Assembly (NCBI GenBank): GCA_002150995.1
Contig: MDHJ01000001.1
Location: 2,356,001-2,420,000 of the forward strand
DNA from: Clavibacter michiganensis
Lineage (GTDB): Bacteria; Actinomycetota; Actinomycetes; Actinomycetales; Microbacteriaceae
Reading direction: 5' to 3'
Length of the DNA: 64,000 bases
The notes under the pieces are model-generated. The model was not told where the DNA came from. It was given only the letters and a program-made list of their open reading frames with translations, and did no database searches. The first letter of the stretch is position 1. Every line of letters starts with the position of its first letter. Shown one piece after another: positions 28,442 to 36,849 of this stretch. Position numbers and translations under genes: made by a program.

Positions 28442-28467
28442 GCATGCCGCACGGCGCATGCCGCACG
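28442..28467. repeat. Short tandem direct repeat
   Basis: GCATGCCGCACG occurs at 28442-28453 and 28456-28467, two copies with a 14-base period. Each contains the palindrome GCATGC. It lies in the spacer between divergent genes and could be a regulator site, though no partner is identifiable. Confidence 0.4.
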
Positions 28468-28653
28468 CCGGGGTCATCGCACATCGGGCGCCCGCGGTGC
28501 GCGACCACCGGCGTCACACTCCCGGAGGCGGCCCGCCGCGGCGCTACGCTCGACCCGCCGCCGACGGGTCCCCGTCGCCCGCGGCGTCGCCCGCCCTCCA
28601 CACCGCCGACACGACGACCATCGCGCGCCGTGCGCCTCCTGGGAGCCCTCACC

Positions 28654-30012
28654 ATGACCACGACCACCGCACGGCCCTCCCGCGCCCAGCGCCTCGACGC
28701 CCTCCCCTGGACCCGCGGCCACTCCCGCATCCTCGGCGGAAGCGGCGTCGGCTGGGCCCTCGACGCGATGGACGTCGGCCTCATCTCGTTCGTCATCGCC
28801 CAGCTCGCCGTGGTGTGGGAGGCGGACGCGGGGCAGCTCGGCCTCGTCGCTTCGGCCGGGTTCCTCGGCATGGCGATCGGCGCGAGCGTCGGCGGGCTCG
28901 TGGCGGACCGCATCGGCCGCCGCCAGGTGTTCGCCCTCACGCTGCTCGTCTACGGGCTCGCGACGGGCGTCTCCGCGCTCGCCATGTCGGTGGGCGCGCT
29001 CATCGCGCTGCGGTTCGTCGTGGGCCTCGGTCTCGGCGCCGAGCTCCCGGTCGCGTCGACCTTCGTCAGCGAGTTCGCACCGGCGCGCATCCGCGGGCGG
29101 GTCATCGTCATCCTCGAGTCCTCGTGGGCGGTCGGCTGGACGGCGGCCGCGCTCATCGGCTACCTGGTCATCCCCACGAGCGAGGACGGCTGGCGCTGGG
29201 CGCTCGCGCTCGGCGCGGTGCCCGCGGTGTGGGCGATCTTCGTGCGGCTCCGGCTGCCGGAGTCCGTGCGCTTCCTCGAGGCCAAGGGCCGGCACGCGGA
29301 GGCGGAGCGCGTGGTCCGCGACCTGGAGGAGTCGGCCGGAGCCGCGGCGCCGGTGGACGACGCGCGGACGCCCCACCCCGCCGCCGAGGTCGCGCCCGCA
29401 CCGCTCGCCGCCGACGCCGCACCCCGCGAGCGCCTGTTCGGCGCGCGCCTGCGCCGCCGCACCCTCTCCCTCTGGATCGTGTGGTTCTGCGTCAACTTCG
29501 CCTACTACGGCGCCTTCATCTGGCTGCCGACGCTGCTGGTGGCGCAGGGCTTCTCACTCGTGCGCTCCTTCGGGTACACGCTGCTCATCACGCTGGCGCA
29601 GCTGCCGGGCTACGCGGTCTCGGCCTGGCTCGTGGAGCGCTGGGGGCGCCGCGTGACGCTCGCGGTCTTCCTCGCGGGATCCGCCGTGTCGGCCGGGCTC
29701 TTCGGCACCGCCGACGACGTGACCTCGATCCTCGTCTTCGGCGCGCTCATGTCGTTCTCGAACCTGGGCGCATGGGGCGCGCTCTACGCGGTGACGCCCG
29801 AGCTGTACCCGACCCGGGTGCGCGCGACGGGGGCGGGCAGCGCGGCCGGATTCGGGCGGCTCGCGTCGATCATCGCGCCGCTGTGCGTGCCGCCGCTGCT
29901 CGCGCTCGGCGGCGTCGCCCTGCCGTTCGGCGTGTTCGCCGGCGTCTTCGCGCTGGCCGCCGTCGCCGCGCTCACCCTGCCGGACCTCCGCGGCGCGACC
30001 CTCGAGGACTGA
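28654..30012 (+). CDS. MFS metabolite:H+ symporter (NiaP/aromatic-acid type)
   Basis: This 452-residue twelve-helix transporter has GGSGVGWALDAMDVGLISFV at the first helix and GGLVADRIGRRQVF in loop 2-3, both typical of the SV2-like/NiaP and aromatic-acid symporter group. LPESVRFLEAKGRHAEAERVV precedes a longer than usual Ala/Pro-rich central loop (about residues 215-255). VTPELYPTRVRATGAG near the C-terminus is the sugar-porter-type motif. GGGAG stands just before ATG 28654. Niacin or a benzoate-like acid are plausible substrates, but nothing nearby identifies it. Confidence 0.82.
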   Translation: MTTTTARPSRAQRLDALPWTRGHSRILGGSGVGWALDAMDVGLISFVIAQLAVVWEADAGQLGLVASAGFLGMAIGASVGGLVADRIGRRQVFALTLLVYGLATGVSALAMSVGALIALRFVVGLGLGAELPVASTFVSEFAPARIRGRVIVILESSWAVGWTAAALIGYLVIPTSEDGWRWALALGAVPAVWAIFVRLRLPESVRFLEAKGRHAEAERVVRDLEESAGAAAPVDDARTPHPAAEVAPAPLAADAAPRERLFGARLRRRTLSLWIVWFCVNFAYYGAFIWLPTLLVAQGFSLVRSFGYTLLITLAQLPGYAVSAWLVERWGRRVTLAVFLAGSAVSAGLFGTADDVTSILVFGALMSFSNLGAWGALYAVTPELYPTRVRATGAGSAAGFGRLASIIAPLCVPPLLALGGVALPFGVFAGVFALAAVAALTLPDLRGATLED

Positions 30013-30064
30013 GCGGGCGCTCCGCTCGGTACGCTCGGGGGACCCGACCCGAGGAGCCGCCGTG

Positions 30065-30238
30065 GTGCCCATGCTCGTCATCATCCCCGTGATGGTCGTC
30101 GTCGTGATCCTCATCGCCTTCGCCGTCATCGGCACCACCCGCTCGAACCCCACGCAGGACGCGCAGGACGCCGTCGCCCGCGAGCGCCGCGCTGCGCGCA
30201 AGGCCGAGCGGGAGCGCCGGAAGGCCGAGCGGGGCTGA
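30065..30238 (+). CDS. Short membrane-anchored basic protein, unknown function
   Basis: This 57-residue protein has one hydrophobic helix (VPMLVIIPVMVVVVILIAFA) followed by a polar segment and a charged Arg/Lys/Glu-rich tail likely to form a short helix or coiled coil. GAGGAG at 30051-30056 supports GTG 30065 (eight-base gap); GTG 30062 and ATG 30071 are alternatives. Too short for family assignment, but codon use, ribosome site and membrane segment make it a credible gene. Confidence 0.5.
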   Translation: MPMLVIIPVMVVVVILIAFAVIGTTRSNPTQDAQDAVARERRAARKAERERRKAERG

Positions 30239-30291
30239 CCGGGCTGGGGATCGTCCACGCTCCGCTCGCCCTCGACGAGCAGCCTGGGCGG

Positions 30292-30504
30292 ATGACCTCC
30301 ACCACCGCCCGCCGCCGCGCCCTCCGCGACGCCGTCATCCTCACGGCCTTCTTCCTCGTCTCGCAGCTCGTCGTCGTCCCGATGGTGGGTGGGGGCGCGG
30401 CGACGGAGCATCTCGGCCCTGCGCTCGTCGTCGGCGTCCTCGTCTTCGCCGCCGCCTACCTGATCCGCCGGGCCACGGATGGCCGACGCCGGGACCGCGG
30501 CTAG
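30292..30504 (+). CDS. Small two-helix membrane protein, unknown function
   Basis: This 70-residue protein has an Arg-rich N-terminus, a hydrophobic helix at about residues 14-31, a Gly-rich turn, a second helix at 42-59 and a basic C-terminal tail. CAGCCT lies six bases upstream of ATG 30292, a poor version of the leaderless -10 pattern. It ends at a long bidirectional hairpin facing the helicase gene. No family is recognised. Confidence 0.5.
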   Translation: MTSTTARRRALRDAVILTAFFLVSQLVVVPMVGGGAATEHLGPALVVGVLVFAAAYLIRRATDGRRRDRG

Positions 30505-30514
30505 CGGACGGCGG

Positions 30515-30559
30515 ACGCACGACGCCCCCGCGACCAGCAGGTCGCGGGGCGTCGTGCGT
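30515..30559. terminator. Bidirectional terminator
   Basis: A 20-bp stem around an AGCA loop fills the 70 bases between two convergent genes. It is perfect except for one unpaired C, where a run of five C faces four G. It would stop transcripts arriving from either side. Confidence 0.8.
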
Positions 30560-30574
30560 GGAACGGGATGAGGG

Positions 30575-32710
30575 TCAGCCCGCGGCCAGCGCCTCCTCGA
30601 GGAGGTGCGACAGGGCATCGAGCTGGACGGACGTGGATCCGGCCTCGTCGAGGTCCTCGCCGTCGAGCGCGCGCGCCGCGAGGCCCGCCTTGCTGTCGAT
30701 GAGCTCGGCGATCTTCGCGTCGATGGTCTGCGCCGCGATGATGCGCCACGCGGTGACGGGCTCCTCCTGGCCGATGCGGTGCACGCGGTCGATGGCCTGC
30801 GTCTGCTCCGCGGAGGTCCAGCTGAGCTCGGCGAGCACCACGTTCGACGCGGCCTGCAGGTTGAGGCCGACGCCCGCCGCGGTGAGCGAGCAGACCACGA
30901 CCTGCACCTCGGGGTCGTTCTGGAAGGAGTCGATGGCGTCCTGGCGCGCCGCGGGCGACTGGTCGCCGCGGATCGAGACGCTGCGGATGTCGCGCTTGGC
31001 GAACGTGGCCTCGGCCTGGTCCATCACGTCGACGTGCTTGGCGAAGAACACGACCTTGCCGACCGAGCGCGCGAGCTGCGCCGCGTAGTCGGCGGCGAGC
31101 ACCGCCTTGGCCTGGCCGATGCGGCGGACCATGGTGAAGACGTTCTCCCCGGTCTTCTGCGCCTTGGCCTCGTCGAGCTCCGACTGCGCGACGAGCCGCA
31201 CGAGGTGCGCCCGCTCCGCCGCCGGTCCGTCGAGGACGTCCGGCACGGTGGTGCCGCGCGCGCCGACGAGCGCCGTGAAGCGCCGCACCAGGCGGGCGGC
31301 GAGCTCGCGCTCGGCCTGGCGGATGGAGCGGCCGAGGTCGTCGTCGAGCTCGACGGGGAGGTCGGCGATCCGCTTGGACGGCAGGTCGGTGGCCACGTCG
31401 ATCTTCCGGCGGCGGACGATGCCGAGGTCGATGACCGCGCGTCGCGCCTCCGCGAAGAAGCCGGGGTCGGCGGGCGTGAGGCCCGCCTCCTCGAGCTCGC
31501 CCATGAGGACCGACGTCGGCTTGTCGCCGTCGATCCAGCCGAGGAACTGCCAGATGGCGCGGAAGTCGTCGATGTCGTTGATGAGCGGGGTGCCCGTGAG
31601 CGCCATCAGCAGCGGCGCGGACTGGCGCTGGCGGATGCTCTCGGCGAGCGCCAGCACGAACCTCGAGCGCTGCGACTGCAGGTTCTTGATGAAGTGCGCC
31701 TCGTCGACGACCATGCCGCGGAAGCCGAGCGTCCGGAGCCAGCCGATGTGCCGGTCGAGGACCTCGTAGTTGACGATGACGACGTCGGCGAAGGCGTCGA
31801 GGCCCGCGCCGTCGCCGTGGATGACGGTCGCGCGGCGGTGCGGCGTCCAGCGCTCCACCTCGCGCTTCCAGTTCATCTTGACGACGTTGGGGACGACGAC
31901 GAGCAGTGGGTACGCGTCGGCGACGGAGGCGGCGAGCAGCGCCTGCGCGGTCTTGCCGAGGCCGGGCTCGTCGGCGAGCAGGAACTCGCGGTGACCGAGG
32001 CGCACGCTCTCGAGGAAGCGCGCCTGGTGGCGCATGAGCTCGAGACCGTGCGGCGACAGGCGGTCGATGCGGGGGCTCTCCGGCAGGTCCATGCTCGCGA
32101 TGCCGCCGCCGGCGCCGTACTCGAACGACTTGAACAGCGGGCCGAGCAGCTCCCAGTTGGCGAGGAGGCGCGTGGGCGGGGCCGCGGGCGCGGGCCGGTC
32201 GAGGTCGGGCTCGAGGAACGGGTTCGCGAGCACGCGCGCCTTCACCGACGGCGGGACGACCTGGCGCTCGTGCAGCTTCGCGATCGCCGGGTCCTCGGGC
32301 TCGGGCTCCGGCTCGTCCTCGACGACCATCTCGACGCCGCCGTCGAACAGCATGTGCTTGCGCATGGCGCGGGCGGTCTCGGAGAGCTTGGCGTCGGGAT
32401 CCAGCAGCGGCAGCACCGAGGTGTCGCGCGCGGCCGTGCGGGCGAGGATGCTCGCGATGCCGTCGAGGCGCTTCAGCGTCTCCGCGCGCTCGGAGTCGCT
32501 GAGCGGGGTCGCCGGGTCCTTCGCGTGCGTGCGCTCCTCGCGCATCAGCACGGCGATGACCTGGAACTTCGTGCGGTTGACCGGCTTCAGCTTGCCGCGC
32601 TGGGCGGCCTGCTCGATCTCGCGCACGGCGCGCGCGAGGACGGGGATGAGCCCCTCGTTGTCGATCGTGCGCGTGCGGGCGGAGGACCGCCGCTGGCCGG
32701 TGCGAGCCAT
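30575..32710 (-). CDS. SNF2-family DNA-dependent ATPase/helicase
   Basis: This 711-residue protein has an N-terminal region of about 220 residues of unclear fold, including an acidic EDEPEPEPEDP stretch, and then a SNF2 motor. Motif I is LADEPGLGKTAQALLAA (Glu where most relatives have Met), motif II is VVDEAHFIKN, motif III is LMALTGTPLIND, and motif VI is QAIDRVHRIGQ. SMARCAL1-like single-polypeptide remodelers in bacteria look similar and act on DNA or stalled RNA polymerase. No methylase or nuclease gene adjoins it, so it does not look like part of a phage-defence set. ATG 32710 is preceded by AAGGAG. Confidence 0.88.
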   Translation of the reverse strand: MARTGQRRSSARTRTIDNEGLIPVLARAVREIEQAAQRGKLKPVNRTKFQVIAVLMREERTHAKDPATPLSDSERAETLKRLDGIASILARTAARDTSVLPLLDPDAKLSETARAMRKHMLFDGGVEMVVEDEPEPEPEDPAIAKLHERQVVPPSVKARVLANPFLEPDLDRPAPAAPPTRLLANWELLGPLFKSFEYGAGGGIASMDLPESPRIDRLSPHGLELMRHQARFLESVRLGHREFLLADEPGLGKTAQALLAASVADAYPLLVVVPNVVKMNWKREVERWTPHRRATVIHGDGAGLDAFADVVIVNYEVLDRHIGWLRTLGFRGMVVDEAHFIKNLQSQRSRFVLALAESIRQRQSAPLLMALTGTPLINDIDDFRAIWQFLGWIDGDKPTSVLMGELEEAGLTPADPGFFAEARRAVIDLGIVRRRKIDVATDLPSKRIADLPVELDDDLGRSIRQAERELAARLVRRFTALVGARGTTVPDVLDGPAAERAHLVRLVAQSELDEAKAQKTGENVFTMVRRIGQAKAVLAADYAAQLARSVGKVVFFAKHVDVMDQAEATFAKRDIRSVSIRGDQSPAARQDAIDSFQNDPEVQVVVCSLTAAGVGLNLQAASNVVLAELSWTSAEQTQAIDRVHRIGQEEPVTAWRIIAAQTIDAKIAELIDSKAGLAARALDGEDLDEAGSTSVQLDALSHLLEEALAAG

Positions 32711-32977
32711 GCAACTCCTTGTTCACTGCCGGGGCCAGGCCGCGCCTGCGCTCCCGGATCGGAAGTACGTGCGTCCGTCGCGCACGGTGACGCGTGCGGT
32801 CGGACGGTGGCGAGGGGACCTTCCTCGAGCAACCGGGAGACCCGGGTCGGGGGTGGGATGACGGTCCGCCGCCTGCGCCCGGCCGCCTCGGGGAGGACGG
32901 GCACGAGAGCAGTTTAGGGCACGCGCGCTCCCGCCGCGCGCCCGGTCGCCGCGGGCTGCCCGGCCTAGGCTGGATCC

Positions 32978-34141
32978 ATGACGGATCAGGCGACACCCAC
33001 CGGTACCAACGAGGCGGGTTCCCCCGGCCGCTACGTCGAGGAGGGCGAGTTCACCCGGGACACGAACTACATCGAGGACCGCATCCTCCGCGACGGATCC
33101 CAGGGGTGGCCCGTCGAGGCTGGCCGCTACCGCCTCGTCGCCGCCCGCGCCTGCCCGTGGGCGAACCGCTCCGTCATCGTCCGCCGCCTGCTCGGCCTCG
33201 AGGACGCCATCTCGCTCGGCCTGCCCGGCCCGACGCACGACGCCCGCAGCTGGACCTTCGACCTCGACCCGGACGGCCGCGACCCCGTCCTCGGCATCGA
33301 GCGCCTCCAGGACGCGTTCCTCGCCCGCTTCCCCGGCTACCCGCGCGGCATCACCGTGCCGGCCCTCGTCGACATCCCCTCCGGCCAGGTCGTGACCAAC
33401 GACTACCCGCAGATCACGCTCGACCTCTCCACGGAGTGGACCGAGCACCACCGCGAGGGCGCGCCCGACCTCTACCCCGAGCACCTCCGCGCGGAGATCG
33501 ACGAGGTCGCCGACCTCGTCTTCCGCGACGTGAACAACGGCGTCTACCGCTGCGGCTTCGCCGGATCCCAGGAGGCGTACGAGAAGGCCTACGACCGCCT
33601 CTTCTCCCGCCTCGACTGGCTGAGCGACCGGCTCGCCGGCCAGCGCTACCTGGTGGGCGACACGATCACCGAGGCCGACGTCCGCCTGTTCACCACGCTC
33701 GCCCGGTTCGACGCCGTCTACCACGGGCACTTCAAGTGCAACCGCCAGAAGCTCGACGAGATGCCCGTGCTGTGGGCCTACGCCCGCGACCTGTTCCAGA
33801 CGCCGGGCTTCGGCGACACCATCGACTTCGTGCAGATCAAGCAGCACTACTACCTGACGCACACCGACATCAACCCGACCCGCGTCGTGCCCGTCGGGCC
33901 CGAGACCTGGGGCTGGCTCGAGCCGCACGGCCGCGAGGAGCTGGGCGGCCGTCCCTTCGGCGACGGCACGCCCCCGGGACCCGTCCGCGAGGGCGAGCGG
34001 GTGCCCGAGGGCCACGGCGCGGTGCCCCGCAGCGCCGACGGGTCCGGCGCCCGCGAGACGCGCCCGTCCGCGGCCCGCGCCTCCGTCTCCGGATCCCCCG
34101 TCCCCGGCTCGGCCGACGCCGGCAGCGCGGGCAGCGCCTGA
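32978..34141 (+). CDS. Xi-class glutathione S-transferase-like thiol transferase
   Basis: Xi-class enzymes reduce S-thiolated hydroquinones; in actinobacteria mycothiol replaces glutathione. The thioredoxin-like domain carries the catalytic Cys in ARACPWANRSVIVRRLLGLED, and the helical domain shows NNGVYRCGFAGSQEAYEKAYDRLFSRLDWL and YLVGDTITEADVRLFTTLARFD. Up to about residue 325 the length matches the family; the remaining 60 residues are a Pro/Gly/Ser/Ala-rich low-complexity tail. TAGGCT at 32966-32971 is six bases before ATG 32978, indicating a leaderless message. The next gene overlaps its stop by one base. Confidence 0.88.
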   Translation: MTDQATPTGTNEAGSPGRYVEEGEFTRDTNYIEDRILRDGSQGWPVEAGRYRLVAARACPWANRSVIVRRLLGLEDAISLGLPGPTHDARSWTFDLDPDGRDPVLGIERLQDAFLARFPGYPRGITVPALVDIPSGQVVTNDYPQITLDLSTEWTEHHREGAPDLYPEHLRAEIDEVADLVFRDVNNGVYRCGFAGSQEAYEKAYDRLFSRLDWLSDRLAGQRYLVGDTITEADVRLFTTLARFDAVYHGHFKCNRQKLDEMPVLWAYARDLFQTPGFGDTIDFVQIKQHYYLTHTDINPTRVVPVGPETWGWLEPHGREELGGRPFGDGTPPGPVREGERVPEGHGAVPRSADGSGARETRPSAARASVSGSPVPGSADAGSAGSA

Positions 34142-34929
34142 TGGCCGCACGCACGTCCGCCACCGTCACGCCGAGGCGTCGGCTCCTCGGCCTCGCCATC
34201 CGGCACGTGCCCGCCGTGGCGCGGTCGATGCACGGCACGCCCGCCGCCGGAGCGCACGTCGTGCGGCATCCGGCGGGGAAGCAGGGCCTCCCGCTCGACA
34301 TCTCCGTCTGGACCCCGCCCGGCCACGACCGCTCGGCGACCGGATCCCCGGTGCTCGTCGTCCTCGCCCGGCACGACGGCGACTGGCTGCCGTCCACGCT
34401 CGCGAAGGACCTGCGCGCGGTGGTCGTGGCCATGGCCCCGGACGACGACGAGCAGGCCCTCGCGGGCCTCTCCTGGATCGCCTCGCACGCCGCCGGCTGG
34501 AACGGCACCCCGGAGCGCCTCGGCATCCTCGGGGACGGACCCGGCGCCGACCGGGCGCTGCGCGTCACCGCGCTCGCCCGCGACGCCGACGGCCCGGCGG
34601 TCCTCCGGCTCGTGCTCGTGAGCCCGTCCGGCGAGGTGCCCACCGTGCAGGCCCCCGACCGCCAGGGGCACGGCCTCGACCGGCTGCCCGGCACGCTCGT
34701 GCACGTCGGGGCGGCGGATCCGCGGCTCGACGACGTCGTGGAGGGCGTCGCCGCGCTCAAGGCGGCGGGTACGAAGGCGCGGCTCGTGCGGATCCCGCGC
34801 GCGGACCACGGCTGGCTCGCCTACCCGGCCGCGGACCCGGCGCTCGCCCGCAGGTCGCTCGACGAGATCGTCGCCTACCTGCGCCGCGGGCTCACCGAGG
34901 AGCGCGCGTTCGGGGTCGGCCCGGCGTAG
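34141..34929 (+). CDS. Alpha/beta-hydrolase-fold protein lacking the nucleophile serine
   Basis: This 262-residue protein has an alpha/beta hydrolase outline resembling lipase/esterase C-terminal domains: LPLDISVWTPPG, SPVLVVLARHDGDW, LSWIASHAAGWNGTPERLGILGDGPG and VHVGAADPRLDD. The histidine is present in RADHGWLAY. The nucleophile elbow, normally GDSAGG, reads GDGPGAD, so the Ser is replaced by Gly. Either the enzyme is inactive and binds a ligand, or catalysis differs. ATG overlaps the stop of the thiol-transferase gene. Its 3' end overlaps the end of the opposite-strand membrane gene by 38 bases. Confidence 0.65.
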   Translation: MAARTSATVTPRRRLLGLAIRHVPAVARSMHGTPAAGAHVVRHPAGKQGLPLDISVWTPPGHDRSATGSPVLVVLARHDGDWLPSTLAKDLRAVVVAMAPDDDEQALAGLSWIASHAAGWNGTPERLGILGDGPGADRALRVTALARDADGPAVLRLVLVSPSGEVPTVQAPDRQGHGLDRLPGTLVHVGAADPRLDDVVEGVAALKAAGTKARLVRIPRADHGWLAYPAADPALARRSLDEIVAYLRRGLTEERAFGVGPA

Positions 34930-35266
34930 GGTCCGCCTCGACGGGGACCTTCACGAGGATGCCCGCGGCGATGAACACGATCGCCGCCACGTACTGCAGC
35001 GACTGCCAGGTCACCGCCTCGACGGGGATCACGGCGACGGGGTTCCACAGCACGGCCACGGCCGCCAGCAGCGCCGCGCTCCACCAGCTCCGGGCGCGCA
35101 CCGAGAACACGATCATGATCAGCGCGAGGATCGCCACCGCGAACCGCACGACCGTGAACAGGTCGCCGTCGATCACCGCGAAGCCGGCCAGCAGCACGAT
35201 GGCGCCGAGTAGCCCGGGGGCGAGGGACGGTCGGGTGAAGGCGGGGGCGGCGGGGGTGCGGGTCAC
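34892..35266 (-). CDS. Small four-helix membrane protein (DUF6804-like)
   Basis: This 124-residue protein has four hydrophobic helices at about residues 14-30, 36-52, 57-73 and 84-103, with WNPVAVIPVEAVTWQSLQYVAA between the third and fourth. That stretch resembles the small membrane family DUF6804, though the assignment is tentative. GTG 35266 is preferred over a longer in-frame start because the preceding 40 residues are polar and unrelated. The 3' end overlaps the convergent hydrolase gene. Confidence 0.6.
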   Translation of the reverse strand: MTRTPAAPAFTRPSLAPGLLGAIVLLAGFAVIDGDLFTVVRFAVAILALIMIVFSVRARSWWSAALLAAVAVLWNPVAVIPVEAVTWQSLQYVAAIVFIAAGILVKVPVEADPTPGRPRTRAPR

Positions 35267-35387
35267 CCGGCCAGTCTGCCAGCGACCGCCGCAGGGGCGG
35301 CTGCACGGCATCGCGTCGCCGTCCGACGGGCCGCGCCGCGTCCTGCCGGTATCGTCGGACGATCCGTCCCGACCCCGAGGAGCCCCC

Positions 35388-36428
35388 ATGCGCGCCGTCG
35401 TCTACGAGCGGTTCGGCGAGACGCCCGTCGTCCGCGAGCTGCCGGATCCCGTCCCCTCGCCGCGGGGCGTCGTGGTGCGCGTCGAGGCCACGGGCGTGTG
35501 CCGCAGCGACGCGCACGGCTGGCTCGGGCACGACGACGGCATCGCGCTCCCGCAGGTGCCCGGGCACGAGCTGGTGGGCCGCATCCACGCCACGGGCCCG
35601 GAGGTCACCCGCTTCCGCGTCGGCGACCGCGTCACCGTGCCCTTCGTGTGCGCGTGCGGGCGCTGCCCCGAGTGCCGCGCCGGGAACGGCCAGGTGTGCC
35701 GCGACCAGACGCAGCCCGGCTTCACGCACCACGGCTCCTTCGCGGAGCTGGTGGCGCTGCACGACGCGGACGTGAACCTCATCCGCGTCCCCGACGACCT
35801 CGACGCGGGCGCCGCGGCGCTCCTCGGCTGCCGGTTCGCCACGGCGTTCCGCGGGCTCGTGCACCGCGCGCGCATCCGACGCGGCGAGCGCCTGGTCGTC
35901 GTCGGCTGCGGCGGCGTGGGCCTCAGCGCCGTGATGATCGGCGTGGCCGTGGGCGCCGAGGTGATCGCGGTCGACATCGACCCCGCCGCCCTCGCGCGCG
36001 CCCGGGAGCTCGGCGCCGCGCACGCGGTCGACTCGTCGGGCCTCGCCGAGCGGGAGGTGCTCGACGCGATCCGCGCGGTCGCACCCGACGGCGTGCAGGT
36101 GTCGGTCGAGGCGCTCGGCCGGGAGTCGACGCTCCGGATCAGCCTGCTCGCGCTTGCGCCGACCGGCCGTCAGGTGCAGATCGGGCTGTTCGCGAGCGAG
36201 CCGACGGCGCCCGTCCCGTTCATCATCAGCCAGGAGCTGAGCGTGCACGGCAGCCACGGCATGCCCGCGCACGACTACGCCGAGCTGATGGCGATGGTCG
36301 CCTCGGGCGCGCTCCGCCCGGAGCTGCTCATCGAGCACCGGATCCCGCTCGAGGACGCCCCGGCCGCGCTCGAGGCGCTGGCCGCGGGCGACCGGTCGGC
36401 GGGGATCACGTTGGTCGCGGTCGGCTGA
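35388..36428 (+). CDS. Zinc-dependent alcohol dehydrogenase
   Basis: This 346-residue medium-chain dehydrogenase would interconvert an alcohol and an aldehyde or ketone with NAD(P). Catalytic zinc ligands are in GVCRSDAHGWLG and PGHELVGRI, and the structural zinc site is the four-Cys cluster in CACGRCPECRAGNGQVC. The Rossmann motif is VVGCGGVGLSAV, followed by DIDP, where the acidic residue favours NAD. GAGGAG is five bases before ATG 35388. It stands alone between unrelated genes, so the substrate is unknown. Confidence 0.9.
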   Translation: MRAVVYERFGETPVVRELPDPVPSPRGVVVRVEATGVCRSDAHGWLGHDDGIALPQVPGHELVGRIHATGPEVTRFRVGDRVTVPFVCACGRCPECRAGNGQVCRDQTQPGFTHHGSFAELVALHDADVNLIRVPDDLDAGAAALLGCRFATAFRGLVHRARIRRGERLVVVGCGGVGLSAVMIGVAVGAEVIAVDIDPAALARARELGAAHAVDSSGLAEREVLDAIRAVAPDGVQVSVEALGRESTLRISLLALAPTGRQVQIGLFASEPTAPVPFIISQELSVHGSHGMPAHDYAELMAMVASGALRPELLIEHRIPLEDAPAALEALAAGDRSAGITLVAVG

Positions 36429-36484
36429 CCGCCCGGCCGGACCCGTCGCGGGCGACCCGCGCGGATCCGACCGGGAGCGACGCG

Positions 36485-36802
36485 CTAGAGCGCGCCCTGG
36501 ATCTCGTCCCCCGCCGGGATGGGGACGAGCCGCGTGACCACGGGCGGCGACTGCAGGAGGCCGGCGAGCGACGCGTTCATGCGCGCGACGACCTCGCCCG
36601 CGCCGTGGGCGTCGAGCTCCTCGCCGGAGGACCACTTCTCGAGCATGACGATGGTGCCGTCGGGCGCGTCGTGGATGGCGTAGAGCTCGCAGCCCGCCTC
36701 CCCGTGCACCTCGGCGATGCCGCGGGACAGGGCGGCGACGGCGTCGTCGCGCCGCCCCTCGACGGGCGTGAAGACGGCGGTGACGACGACGGGGTCGGAC
36801 AT
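36485..36802 (-). CDS. Antibiotic biosynthesis monooxygenase (ABM/YgiN-like) domain protein
   Basis: This 105-residue ferredoxin-like dimeric alpha/beta-barrel protein matches putative quinol monooxygenases. TAVFTPVEGRRDDAVAALSRGIAEVHGE and GCELYAIHDAPDGTIVMLEKW are the family's strand-helix repeats. GGAGAACCC is just before ATG 36802. It is the gene immediately downstream of the LacI regulator on the same strand, 47 bases away, so the pair may be co-transcribed and the monooxygenase tied to the sugar-acid operon. Confidence 0.8.
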   Translation of the reverse strand: MSDPVVVTAVFTPVEGRRDDAVAALSRGIAEVHGEAGCELYAIHDAPDGTIVMLEKWSSGEELDAHGAGEVVARMNASLAGLLQSPPVVTRLVPIPAGDEIQGAL

Positions 36803-36849
36803 GGGTTCTCCTCTGGGGCCGGGGGATCGAGCGGGTGCGACGGGGTCGC

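Noticed and set aside
30575..32710. SNF2 helicase as part of a phage-defence system such as DISARM
   Set aside because: No methylase, phospholipase D or other defence gene adjoins it, and the neighbours are a small membrane gene and a thiol transferase.
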